This document shows, one piece after another, positions 28,296-37,189 of a stretch of 64,000 bases of DNA. This stretch comes from an uncultured Paracoccaceae bacterium (GTDB taxonomy: Bacteria > Pseudomonadota > Alphaproteobacteria > Rhodobacterales > Rhodobacteraceae): contig CANLSM010000009.1 in NCBI GenBank assembly GCA_947493745.1, positions 62,001-126,000 on the forward strand, written 5' to 3'. Each line of letters starts with the position of its first letter. Position 1 is the first letter of the stretch. Position numbers and translations under genes: made by a program. A model generated the notes under the pieces. That model ran no database searches. It was given only the letters and a program-made list of their open reading frames with translations, and had not been told where the DNA came from.

Positions 28296-28912
28296 GCGTC
28301 CTGACGTCGCGGCATCGCCCAGAAATTCGCATTGACCACAAGAGCCTCCTGCAACGCCTTCTGATAGGCTTTTCGGGTGATCTCTATCGCGCCAAGGCTT
28401 TTCAGGTGCTCGGTCACGAACTGCGTATCAAGCAGCCGGAAGCCACCCTTGCGCAGACGCGCGATCAGATAGACCAGCGCGATCTTCGAGGCGCTGGGAA
28501 CACGCGAGAACATGCTCTCTCCGAAAAACGCACCGCCGATCGCGACACCATAGAGCCCGCCGACCAGATCGCCATCTTTCCATATCTCGACGGAATGGGC
28601 GTGACCGCGTCGATGCAATTCGGTGTAGAGGGCAGTGATCTCGGGGTTGATCCAGGTTTCGGACCGGTCGGCACACGCCTGCACCGTCATCGTGAAATGT
28701 CTATCGATCACAATGTCATAGGGAGCTTTCCTGATCAGTTTCGCAAGGGAGCGTGAAACCTTGAGACCGTCAAGCGGGATCACCCCGCGTTTCTCGGGGT
28801 CGACCCAGTAGATATCATCTGATGTCGCACTGTCTGCCATCGGGAAGATCCCGGAGGCGTAGGCATGCAACAGGATCTGCGGTGTCAGAACAAGTGAGGC
28901 TTCGTCCTTCAA
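28259..28912 (-). CDS. aat: leucyl/phenylalanyl-tRNA--protein transferase
   Basis: A 217-residue enzyme that adds Leu or Phe from aminoacyl-tRNA to N-terminal Arg or Lys, marking proteins for ClpS-ClpAP. Typical segments are YASGIFPMADS, WVDPEKRGVIPLDG, GGLYGVAIGGAFFGESMFS and LDTQFVTEHL. No ATG occurs near the expected start; a TTG at 28912, 28 bp after accC, gives the usual length, but its ribosome binding site is weak. An upstream in-frame ATG would lie within accC. Confidence 0.9.
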   Translation of the reverse strand: MKDEASLVLTPQILLHAYASGIFPMADSATSDDIYWVDPEKRGVIPLDGLKVSRSLAKLIRKAPYDIVIDRHFTMTVQACADRSETWINPEITALYTELHRRGHAHSVEIWKDGDLVGGLYGVAIGGAFFGESMFSRVPSASKIALVYLIARLRKGGFRLLDTQFVTEHLKSLGAIEITRKAYQKALQEALVVNANFWAMPRRQDAQSVLHLSTQTS

Positions 28913-28940
28913 GACTGCACCAATTGGCCCATGCGACCGT

Positions 28941-30284
28941 CTATTCGATGTTTTCCAACCATTTTTCGAGCCAATGAATATTGTAATCGCCGGTCTGAAT
29001 ATCCGGCTCATCCAGTAGCTGATAGAAAAGTGGCGTTGTTGTGTCGATCCCATCGACAATGAACTCATCAAGCGCCCGGCGCAGACGAGCAAGGGCGGCG
29101 GGGCGGTCGGGGCTGTGCACGATCAGCTTGCCGATCAGGCTGTCGTAATAGGGCGGGATCGAATAGCCCTGATAGAGAGCGCTGTCCATGCGGACGCCCA
29201 GGCCGCCGGGCGCGTGATATGCCAGAACCTTGCCCGGCGAGGGCTGGAACTGCGGCAGTTTTTCCGCGTTGATCCGGCATTCAATCGCATGACCGAGTGG
29301 GACGAGATCCTCCTGCTGCATCGACATGCCCAGACCCGCAGCCACATTGATCTGCTCACGGACCAGATCGACGCCATAGACCGCCTCGGTCACCGGGTGC
29401 TCGACCTGCAACCGGGTGTTCATCTCAATGAAGAAAAACTCGCCGTTCTCGTAAAGAAACTCGATGGTTCCGGCACCGGCATAGTTGATGGCAGCAACCG
29501 CCTCGGCACAGGTCTTGCCGATCTCCGCGCGGGTGGCGGCATCGATGGCGGGTGAGGGGCTTTCCTCGAAGACCTTCTGATGGCGGCGCTGCAAGGAGCA
29601 GTCGCGCTCTCCCAGATGCACGGCGCGGCCCTTGCCGTCACCAAAGACCTGGATCTCAATATGCCGGGGCAGGGTGAGGTATTTCTCGACATAGACCTCG
29701 TCATTGCCGAAGGCTGCCTTGGCTTCGGAACGGGCGGTCGAGAACGCCTCCTCGAGGTCGTCCTTCGTCTTGGCGAGCTTCATGCCACGCCCGCCACCCC
29801 CTGCCGTGGCCTTGACGATCACCGGATATCCCATCTCGTCAGAGACCTTGTGCGCCTCCTCGATCGTCGGCACACCACCATCGGAGCCCGGCACGCAGGG
29901 CACGCCAAGTTTCCTCATGGTCTCCTTGGCGGTGATCTTGTCGCCCATCGTGTTGATATGCTCGGACGTGGGTCCGATGAAGGCAATGTCATGATCTTCG
30001 AGCACCTGCACGAAATTGGCGTTTTCCGAGAGAAAGCCGTATCCGGGATGCACGGCCTCGGCCCCTGTGATCTCGCAGGCCGAGATGATGTTGGGGATCG
30101 AAAGATAACTCTGGGTGCCCGATGGCGGGCCTATGCAGACACTCTCATCGGCCATGCGCACATGCATCGCGTCCGTGTCGGCGGTCGAGTGGACCGCCAC
30201 GCTGTGAATGCCCATTTCCTTGCAGGCCCGGATGACGCGCAAGGCGATCTCGCCGCGATTGGCTATCAGGATTTTGGAGAACAT
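28941..30284 (-). CDS. accC: acetyl-CoA carboxylase biotin carboxylase subunit
   Basis: A 447-residue ATP-grasp enzyme that carboxylates the biotin of AccB in the first step of fatty acid synthesis. It has the N-terminal KILIANRGEIALRV region, the glycine-rich ATP loop ATAGGGGRGMK, the biotin-site HLGERDCSLQRRHQK and MNTRLQVEHPVTE. It lies 12 bp downstream of accB, the usual accBC operon. Confidence 0.98.
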   Translation of the reverse strand: MFSKILIANRGEIALRVIRACKEMGIHSVAVHSTADTDAMHVRMADESVCIGPPSGTQSYLSIPNIISACEITGAEAVHPGYGFLSENANFVQVLEDHDIAFIGPTSEHINTMGDKITAKETMRKLGVPCVPGSDGGVPTIEEAHKVSDEMGYPVIVKATAGGGGRGMKLAKTKDDLEEAFSTARSEAKAAFGNDEVYVEKYLTLPRHIEIQVFGDGKGRAVHLGERDCSLQRRHQKVFEESPSPAIDAATRAEIGKTCAEAVAAINYAGAGTIEFLYENGEFFFIEMNTRLQVEHPVTEAVYGVDLVREQINVAAGLGMSMQQEDLVPLGHAIECRINAEKLPQFQPSPGKVLAYHAPGGLGVRMDSALYQGYSIPPYYDSLIGKLIVHSPDRPAALARLRRALDEFIVDGIDTTTPLFYQLLDEPDIQTGDYNIHWLEKWLENIE

Positions 30285-30296
30285 CGGTGTCTGTCC

Positions 30297-30797
30297 TTAT
30301 TCAAGGACGATGAGCGGCGCACCGAATTCGACCGGAGAGCCATCTTCGACCAGAATGCGCTTGACCGTTCCCGCCCGTGGCGAGGGGATCTGGTTCATGG
30401 TCTTCATGGCCTCGATGATCATGATCGTCTGGCCTTCCTTGACCTGCGCTCCGATGGTCACAAAGGGCGGCGTGCCGGGCTCGGCCTGCAGATAGGCGGT
30501 ACCGACCATGGGCGACGTGACGGCGCCCGGGTGCTGCGCGGGGTCGTCGACTGCGGCAGAGGCCGGGGCGGCGGGTTCAGCGCTCGGCGCGGCGGGAGCG
30601 GCAGGGGCTGGTTGGGCCGGGCTCGGAGCCGCCATCGCAACCGGAACGGCGGCCATCTGCCGGGCAACCCGGATCGTCAGCGTGTCGTCCTCGCCATATT
30701 CCCGCTTCACCTCGATCTCGGAGAGATCGTTTGCGCGCAGCAGTCCTGCCAGCGCCTCGATAAAATTCACATCAGATGTATGCTGATCTTTGCCCAT
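30297..30797 (-). CDS. accB: biotin carboxyl carrier protein of acetyl-CoA carboxylase
   Basis: A 166-residue carrier. The C-terminal lipoyl/biotinyl domain has the biotinylation site Lys132 in IIEAMKTMN, and residues about 50-90 are an Ala/Pro-rich flexible linker as is usual for AccB. The N-terminal 45 residues are the conserved acidic region. It is the first gene of the accBC pair. Confidence 0.97.
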   Translation of the reverse strand: MGKDQHTSDVNFIEALAGLLRANDLSEIEVKREYGEDDTLTIRVARQMAAVPVAMAAPSPAQPAPAAPAAPSAEPAAPASAAVDDPAQHPGAVTSPMVGTAYLQAEPGTPPFVTIGAQVKEGQTIMIIEAMKTMNQIPSPRAGTVKRILVEDGSPVEFGAPLIVLE

Positions 30798-30884
30798 AAC
30801 TTCCCCGGTGCGATTCCATGTTGCCCGTTTTTGCCGGGCTTTGTCCTTAGACTCTTATAAGCCCCTGTTGCGAAAGTGAAAAGC

Positions 30885-31634
30885 TCAAAGCCCCTTTCGT
30901 TCTGCCGCCACCACGGCGGTCATCGTGTCCTGCTGGACATAACCCCGGATCATCCGGGTGCCGAGCACGAAGGCAGGCGTTCCGGATATCTCCAGCGTGT
31001 CGGCAAGTCGCCTGGTATCGGCAAGACGCTCAGTGACATCCTCACTGTCCATGGTGGCCAGCATAAGATCCACATCAACGCCCGAGCGGCGGGCGAGCCC
31101 CTTGATGATCGGCTCGTTCAATTGCCCCTGAAAACCCATAAGAGTATCGTTGAATGCCTCGTATATGTCGGCCCCCTGTGTCATGAGCACGGCCGTGCTG
31201 GCGCGAGCCGCCAACAGCGAGGCAGGCCCGAGGATCGGCAGTTCCTTGACTACGTAGCGGATATCCCCGTCAGCTGCGATCAGGGATTTCACTTCCGAAT
31301 GCGCGCGTTTGCAGTAGCTGCACTGGTAGTCGATGAACTCGACCATGGTGACGGACCCTTCGGGATTGCCGCCAACGAAGGAATACCCGTCCTCGAAAAT
31401 ATCATCGGCGTGCTCGGCAACCAGCAGCAGGTCGGCCTTGGCGCGCTGCTCGGCCTCCTGCTCTTTGACCAGATCGACCAGATCGAACACGATGTCGGGA
31501 TTGGCCAGCAGATAGTTACGGATTTCCGAATGCAGGGCGGCACGGTCGGTTTCGGAGAGGTTGTCGAACATCTGGGCCGTGCTGGCGCCGGCCAGCAGGA
31601 CAAGCCCGGTGGCGCAAGAGATCAGTTTCAGCAT
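30885..31634 (-). CDS. DsbA family thiol-disulfide oxidoreductase
   Basis: A 249-residue periplasmic thioredoxin-fold protein with a signal peptide ending near TAQ (residue 20-21). The active site is CSYC in FIDYQCSYCKRAH, and the cis-proline is in GTPAFV. The N-terminal extension of about 60 residues with LLANPDIVFDLVD resembles the BdbD/ScsC-like group. It lies 15 bp downstream of the M48 protease gene on the same strand, so the two may act together on envelope proteins. Confidence 0.88.
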   Translation of the reverse strand: MLKLISCATGLVLLAGASTAQMFDNLSETDRAALHSEIRNYLLANPDIVFDLVDLVKEQEAEQRAKADLLLVAEHADDIFEDGYSFVGGNPEGSVTMVEFIDYQCSYCKRAHSEVKSLIAADGDIRYVVKELPILGPASLLAARASTAVLMTQGADIYEAFNDTLMGFQGQLNEPIIKGLARRSGVDVDLMLATMDSEDVTERLADTRRLADTLEISGTPAFVLGTRMIRGYVQQDTMTAVVAAERKGL

Positions 31635-31649
31635 CGCGGTCTCCCGTTG

Positions 31650-32993
31650 TCATTGTGCCTGTTTGGCGACTGCCAGAATGTCCTGGGCGCGCCGCCAGCC
31701 GGGGCTTCCCTCCGGCAACTGGCCTGCCGCCCTTGTCGCATGAATGGCCGCGTCGCGAAAGCGGGTTTGCAGGGCGAAGCGTTCTGCCGTGACCAGCGAG
31801 GCCTGTCCGTTATTGCCGGTCCGCGCGTAGGCTGTGGCCAGATCACGCAGCACCCGTGCATTCGCGCCGTCGAGCTGGCGGGACTTTTCGAGCACGCGCA
31901 ACGCCTCGCGCACACTGTCTGCCGAGCCGACTGCGACCAGCGCTCTGCCGAGACCGGCAAGAAGGAGCGGCTCCTTCGGCGCGAGCGAAACCGCCTTGCG
32001 ATAGGACGCAACTGAAGCAGCGGCTTTTCCGCCCTCAAGCAGAAACTGCCCCTTGAGTTCGTGATAGAAGGGATCGTTCGGCCGGGCACGGAGCAGGGCA
32101 TCGACACTCTGCATGGATTTCGAGACATCCGGCAGGCGGTGATAGGCAACCGCTCGGGCCAGAAGGTCGAACTCCTGATTGCCTTTCGCACGGCGCAGCA
32201 CCCTTGAGGGGTTGCCGATGAACGCATCGAACTTGGCCACCATCCGCGCATGCCAATAGGCATCGGATGCCGAAGGTTCACGCCCTTTGGGTGCGCTGGC
32301 GATCTGGTCTTCAAGATAGCGAATGCGGGCCGACCAGAGCGGATGCGTGCGCACATAAGGATCTGCACGGGACGCTGACAGGATTTCCTGCCCACGAAAG
32401 ATCTGAAGAACTTCCATGATCGCGTTGGGGTCGGCCCCGGCACCAACCATGTAGCGCAGGCCGGCCTGATCCGCGGCCCCTTCCTCCGCGCGCGTGTGGC
32501 GCAGGAAGTCGCGTGTCACCGCCGACTGCACCGCAAGGGCGGCTCCGGCCGCGCCTTCTCCACCACCGGCTGCGGCCGCCGCGATGGCGAGCAGCAGGCC
32601 GATGCCGACCGCCCCGCTGGAAGCGCGCACCTTGGCATTGCGCCGTGCCAGATGTCCGCCAGTGATATGTCCCACCTCGTGGGCAATCACCGCCTGCAGC
32701 TGATCAAGGCTTTCAAGCCGACGCAGCAGCCCGGTATTGAGAAAGATGTTGTTGCCACCCGCCACGAACGCGTTCAGATCGCGGCTGTTGACGATATAGA
32801 TTTTCACCTGGGAAGGGCTGAGCCCCGCCGCGCGGAAAATCGGTTGGGAGATCTGTCCAAGCGTCCGCTCGATCTCCGCGTCGCGGATGAGAGATTGAGC
32901 CTGCGCCATGGGGCAAAGCAGCATGGCGATCCCCAAGGTCGCTTGCCTTAGCGTCCGGAAAATGATGAACCCTCCCCATGCAATTGATCTCAA
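31650..32993 (-). CDS. M48 family metalloprotease with TPR repeats (BepA-like)
   Basis: A protein of about 447 residues with a hydrophobic N-terminal signal ending near AQAQ. The zinc-binding motif HEVGH (His105-His109) and GGHLARRNAK identify an M48 protease; the C-terminal 180 residues are TPR-like helical repeats. This layout matches BepA/YfgC, a periplasmic protease that monitors outer-membrane protein assembly. The start is uncertain: the longest form begins at a TTG (32993), whereas the best ribosome binding site, GGGAGGG, is further in, before ATC and ATT codons. It diverges from the aminotransferase with the starts almost touching. Confidence 0.88.
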   Translation of the reverse strand: MRSIAWGGFIIFRTLRQATLGIAMLLCPMAQAQSLIRDAEIERTLGQISQPIFRAAGLSPSQVKIYIVNSRDLNAFVAGGNNIFLNTGLLRRLESLDQLQAVIAHEVGHITGGHLARRNAKVRASSGAVGIGLLLAIAAAAAGGGEGAAGAALAVQSAVTRDFLRHTRAEEGAADQAGLRYMVGAGADPNAIMEVLQIFRGQEILSASRADPYVRTHPLWSARIRYLEDQIASAPKGREPSASDAYWHARMVAKFDAFIGNPSRVLRRAKGNQEFDLLARAVAYHRLPDVSKSMQSVDALLRARPNDPFYHELKGQFLLEGGKAAASVASYRKAVSLAPKEPLLLAGLGRALVAVGSADSVREALRVLEKSRQLDGANARVLRDLATAYARTGNNGQASLVTAERFALQTRFRDAAIHATRAAGQLPEGSPGWRRAQDILAVAKQAQ

Positions 32994-33007
32994 TTAGGAC
33001 CTGATCC

Positions 33008-34150
33008 ATGCGAAATTCAACCCGTGGCGATGTCGATCCGTTCATTGTGATGGATGTTATGGAGGCCGCACGCCAGGCCGAGGTTTCGGGACGCTCGATC
33101 ATCCATATGGAAGTGGGGCAGCCCGGAACGCCCGCACCGCTTGGCGCGCGGCAGGCTCTGGTCCGGGCGATGGAGAAGGATGCGCTAGGATATACCGTCG
33201 CGCTGGGGCTTCCGGCCCTCAGGGCGCGGATCGCAAGGCTCTATCAGGACTGGTACGGGGTCGATCTGTCGCCGGATCGTGTCGTGATCACGGCCGGATC
33301 CTCGGCGGCGTTTCAACTGGCCTTTATCTCGCTCTTCGAGGCAGGTGCAAAGGTCGGTATCGGCGATCCGGGATATCCCAGTTATCGAAATATTCTCAAG
33401 GCGTTGTCGCTTGATCCTTATCGCATCGAGACCCATGCACGATCCCGTTTCCAACCGGACGTTGCCGATCTGGGTCCGCATCTCGACGGTCTGCTTGTGG
33501 CCAGCCCGGCAAACCCGACGGGTACGATGCTCGACAAGCCTGCCCTGGCCGCGTTGATCGAGGCTTGCGCCCGGCAGGACATCGCCTTTGTCTCCGACGA
33601 GATCTATCACGGCGTGGAATACGGTCAAAAGGCCGTGACGGCGCTGGAGATCAGCGACGAGGTCTATGTGATCAATTCCTTTTCGAAGTACTTCTCGATG
33701 ACCGGCTGGCGCATCGGCTGGATGGTGGTGCCGCAGGCGCATATCCGCCGAGTCGAGCGCCTGATGCAGAACCTCTTCATCTGCGCGCCTCATGCCGCGC
33801 AGATCGCAGCGCTTGGCGCGCTGGATTGCGAGGATGAACTTCAGGCCAATCTTGAGGTCTACAAACGCAATCGCGCATTGCTGCTGGACGGGCTGCCAAA
33901 GGCGGGGTTCTCGAAGATCGCACCTCCCGATGGCGCGTTCTACATCTATGCCGACGTGTCGGACCTGACCGATGACAGCCGGGCGCTCGCGCGTGAAATA
34001 CTGGATCAGGCGGGGGTTTCAGTTACGCCGGGCCTGGACTTCGACCCGGTACGCGGCCATCGGACCTTGCGGTTTTCCTATGCGAGATCGCATGAGGATA
34101 TGATCGAGGGGGTGTCGCGCCTGCAACGTTGGTTCCAGGCGCGATCCTGA
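33008..34150 (+). CDS. class I/II PLP-dependent aminotransferase
   Basis: A 380-residue fold-type I aminotransferase. The PLP-lysine segment is SFSKYFSMTGWRIGW, the substrate loop ASPANPTGTM is clear, and the phosphate contacts and Arg for the carboxylate (RFSYARS) are present at the end. Substrate specificity (aspartate, alanine or aromatic) cannot be assigned. The start lies 15 bp from the divergent M48 start, so promoters must overlap the coding ends. The stop is 1 bp before the convergent rne stop. Confidence 0.9.
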   Translation: MRNSTRGDVDPFIVMDVMEAARQAEVSGRSIIHMEVGQPGTPAPLGARQALVRAMEKDALGYTVALGLPALRARIARLYQDWYGVDLSPDRVVITAGSSAAFQLAFISLFEAGAKVGIGDPGYPSYRNILKALSLDPYRIETHARSRFQPDVADLGPHLDGLLVASPANPTGTMLDKPALAALIEACARQDIAFVSDEIYHGVEYGQKAVTALEISDEVYVINSFSKYFSMTGWRIGWMVVPQAHIRRVERLMQNLFICAPHAAQIAALGALDCEDELQANLEVYKRNRALLLDGLPKAGFSKIAPPDGAFYIYADVSDLTDDSRALAREILDQAGVSVTPGLDFDPVRGHRTLRFSYARSHEDMIEGVSRLQRWFQARS

Positions 34151-34151
34151 G

Positions 34152-36728
34152 TTACTTGCCGACGGCGCGAGACCACCAGCCCTTGCGTTTGGGCTTGTCG
34201 CCCTCGGCAACGGGTTCGTCCGTCTGGGCCTCCGATGGTTCGGCCTTGACCTCGGCAATCATCGCCTTTGCCGACACGCGGGCACGAGGCTTCGGACCGG
34301 GCTTGGCCGGGGCCGCATCTTCAGCTATCGGTGCCTCGGACATGGTGGCAGGGGCTTCCTCGATCTCGACCACGGGTTCCGCAACCGGCTCGACCTTCTT
34401 GCGGCTGCGGGTCCGGGACTTCGGCTTCGGTTTCTCTTCGGCATCAGCCTCGGCCACCGGTTCCGCCGTTACAGTCTCGGCAGCCTCGTCGTTGGATTTC
34501 TTGGAACTGCGCCGCTTCCGCTTGGGTTTCGGCGCGTCCTCGGCATCGGGTTCCTGCGACGCCTCAGTCGGTTGAGCCTCGGCGGGTTCCGACACGGCCT
34601 CATCTGCATCTGCATTCGAGGCCTCGGTGTTCTCGTTGCGCTGCTGGCCTGATCCGCCACGCCGCCGCCGCCGCCGCCGCCGCTTCTTGGGCTGCTCGGC
34701 ATCGCGGGGCGTCTCAGCCTCGCGCGGCTCTTCCTCAACCGTTTCATCGGCCATCTCTTCCATGTCGGGCATCGAGGTGATGGCGATCTCGTTAAGCATC
34801 TCGGGCTCCGGCAGGATCCGGGTCGCGGTCTTGAACTTCTCCACCGAGTATTCGGGGCTGATAAGTGTCGGGCTCGCCTCGATGCGGACCGACAGGCCGA
34901 AGCGCGCCTCGATCTGGGCCACATGCTCGCGCTTCTGGTTCAGCAGATAATTCGCGATGTCCACAGGCACGGTGACCAGCACCTCCTTGGAGCGGCGGCG
35001 AACACCTTCCTCCTCCAGCTCACGCATGATCGCGAGCGCCAGACTGTCATCCGAACGGGTCCGGCCCGTGCCGTGACAATGCGGGCAGGGGGCCGTTGTC
35101 GCCTCCAGCATGCCCGGACGCAGCCGCTGACGCGACATCTCCAGCAGGCCGAAAGACGAGATCCGGCCGATCTGAATGCGCGCGCGATCAGTCTTGAGCC
35201 GATCCTTCAGCCGCTTTTCAACAGCAGAGTTGTTCCGGCGATCTTCCATGTCGATGAAATCGATCACGATCAGCCCGGCAAGATCACGCAAACGCGCCTG
35301 ACGGGCGAGTTCCTCCGCCGCCTCCAGGTTGGTCTTCAGCGCCGTATCCTCGATCGAGCTTTCCTTGGTGGCCCGGCCCGAGTTCACATCGACAGCGACC
35401 AGCGCCTCGGTGACGTCAATCACGATATAGCCGCCGGATCTGAGCTGAACCGTTGGATTGAACATGGCCGAGAGATAATTCTCGACCTGATAGCGCGAGA
35501 AGAGCGGCAGCGCCTCACCATAGAGCTTCACGTTCTTGGCGTGCGACGGCATGAGCATCTTCATGTAGTCTTTGGCCTCGCGATACCCACGCTCGCCATC
35601 GACAAAAATCTCGTCGATATCGCGGCTGTAGAGATCGCGGATCGTGCGCTTGATCAGGCTGCCTTCCTCGTAGATCGGGGCGGGCGCGATGGACTTCATC
35701 GTCAGATCGCGGATCTGTTCCCATTGCCGCAGCAGGTATTCGTAGTCGCGCTTGATCTCGGTCTTGGTGCGTTGTGCGCCAGCGGTCCGGATGATCAGCC
35801 CGGCACCCTTGGGAACCGAGATGTCGCTGGCAATGTCCTTGAGTTTCTTGCGGTCGCTTGCATTGGTGATCTTGCGGGAAATCCCGCCGCCGCGCGCCGT
35901 GTTCGGCATCAGGACACAGTAGCGACCGGCGAGCGAGAGATAGGTTGTCAGAGCCGCGCCCTTGTTGCCGCGTTCTTCCTTGACGACCTGAACCAGAAGG
36001 ATCTGGCGGACCTTGATGACTTCCTGGATCTTGTAGCGGCGCGGGCGGGCCCGGCGCGGCACGATCTCTTCCTTGACGTCCTCGGCACCGACCTGCTCGA
36101 CCGCATCTTCCTCGACCGCGGCATCGTCAGTCTCGACCGGTTCGGGACTGTCTGCGGCAGCGTCCGTTTCTGTCCCGGCCTCTGATGCGTCTTCACCGGT
36201 TTCGGGAGGCTCCACCACCTCGATCTCGACCTCGCCGGAGGCTGCATTGGGCGGAGGCACATCGGTGAGCGAGGTCTCGGGCAGATCCTCCACCAGATCG
36301 GAGCCTTCGATCTCCTGGGTTGCCAGTGCATCCTGTGCACCAGTCACGCCTTCATTGGAGGCCTTGCTGGATCGGCGTCGTGATCGACCCGATTTGCGTT
36401 TGGGCTTCTCTTCGTCCTCCTGCTCCTGCTGCTGGCGGGCAAACGCCTCCTCCTCGGCGAGCAGGGCTTCCCGATCAGCGACCGGGATCTGGTAATAGTC
36501 AGGATGGATTTCAGAGAACGCGAGGAAGCCATGGCGGTTGCCGCCATAGTCCACAAAGGCCGCCTGAAGCGACGGCTCGACGCGCGTTACTTTCGCGAGA
36601 TAGATATTGCCAGCGAGCTGGCGTTTGTTGAGGCTCTCGAAATCGAACTCCTCAACCTTGTTTCCTTCCACCACGACAACGCGGGTCTCTTCCGCGTGGG
36701 TGGCATCGATAAGCATCTTTTTAGACAT
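34152..36728 (-). CDS. rne: ribonuclease E
   Basis: An 858-residue RNase E/G family endoribonuclease, the core of the RNA degradosome. The S1 domain is interrupted after about residue 90 by a long acidic and Lys/Arg-rich insert (roughly residues 95-225), a feature of alphaproteobacterial RNase E. The catalytic metal residues are in VDVNSGR and VIDFIDME, and the zinc-link is CPHCHG. The C-terminal 200 residues are disordered, with alternating acidic and Arg-rich blocks that likely bind RNA and partner proteins. The start at 36728 (MSKKMLIDA) is chosen over one six codons earlier. Confidence 0.95.
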   Translation of the reverse strand: MSKKMLIDATHAEETRVVVVEGNKVEEFDFESLNKRQLAGNIYLAKVTRVEPSLQAAFVDYGGNRHGFLAFSEIHPDYYQIPVADREALLAEEEAFARQQQEQEDEEKPKRKSGRSRRRSSKASNEGVTGAQDALATQEIEGSDLVEDLPETSLTDVPPPNAASGEVEIEVVEPPETGEDASEAGTETDAAADSPEPVETDDAAVEEDAVEQVGAEDVKEEIVPRRARPRRYKIQEVIKVRQILLVQVVKEERGNKGAALTTYLSLAGRYCVLMPNTARGGGISRKITNASDRKKLKDIASDISVPKGAGLIIRTAGAQRTKTEIKRDYEYLLRQWEQIRDLTMKSIAPAPIYEEGSLIKRTIRDLYSRDIDEIFVDGERGYREAKDYMKMLMPSHAKNVKLYGEALPLFSRYQVENYLSAMFNPTVQLRSGGYIVIDVTEALVAVDVNSGRATKESSIEDTALKTNLEAAEELARQARLRDLAGLIVIDFIDMEDRRNNSAVEKRLKDRLKTDRARIQIGRISSFGLLEMSRQRLRPGMLEATTAPCPHCHGTGRTRSDDSLALAIMRELEEEGVRRRSKEVLVTVPVDIANYLLNQKREHVAQIEARFGLSVRIEASPTLISPEYSVEKFKTATRILPEPEMLNEIAITSMPDMEEMADETVEEEPREAETPRDAEQPKKRRRRRRRRGGSGQQRNENTEASNADADEAVSEPAEAQPTEASQEPDAEDAPKPKRKRRSSKKSNDEAAETVTAEPVAEADAEEKPKPKSRTRSRKKVEPVAEPVVEIEEAPATMSEAPIAEDAAPAKPGPKPRARVSAKAMIAEVKAEPSEAQTDEPVAEGDKPKRKGWWSRAVGK

Positions 36729-37189
36729 GTTTTCTTTCGCAAACACCGAAGATGCCCTGGTTCCCCGAGGACATCAGATGTTTGATTTTTTTGGGCAAGA
36801 ACGCAGACAGATTCAGGATGGACTGCACGCCTCAAGGGGCGTCTGCCGTACCTCTGAATACTCTCCTCGCGTTTCATCGCGGTTTTACTCCAGCGCCGTG
36901 ACATTTGTCTGGCGCCCGTTTTGGCCCGGTTTTGCTATGCCGGGAATTTCGATATACGGCGCAACTGCACCTGTCATAATGTGCCGAAGCCTGTTTGAGG
37001 GCTAAGCCGCTCCGCCCAGGTCGTAGGCTATGACGAATCTACTAAAGCTGCCGCGCGTAGGTCGGGCTGCTTGGCTGCACCATACGCATTTGCAGCCTCT
37101 GATTACAAATCATTTTTGTCGCAACTTAAATGTGTTACGACTGAGGCAATATCAAGGGCGCCGATCAACGGCATGCCCGGAGACGAGCA
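36729..37189. other. 461-bp divergent intergenic region between rne and the amidase gene
   Basis: No gene was found here on either strand. It must contain the promoter and 5' leader of rne (minus) and the promoter of the amidase gene (plus). On the rne side ACGCC and GGCGT near 36828-36845 can form a small hairpin in the leader. The stretch 37104-37150 is AT-rich and is the most likely amidase promoter region. In E. coli the rne leader mediates autoregulation; whether this leader does so is unknown. Confidence 0.5.

Noticed and set aside
34655-34690. Run of CCG/CCGC units as a microsatellite
   Set aside because: It encodes the Arg-rich tail of RNase E and is explained by codon repetition.
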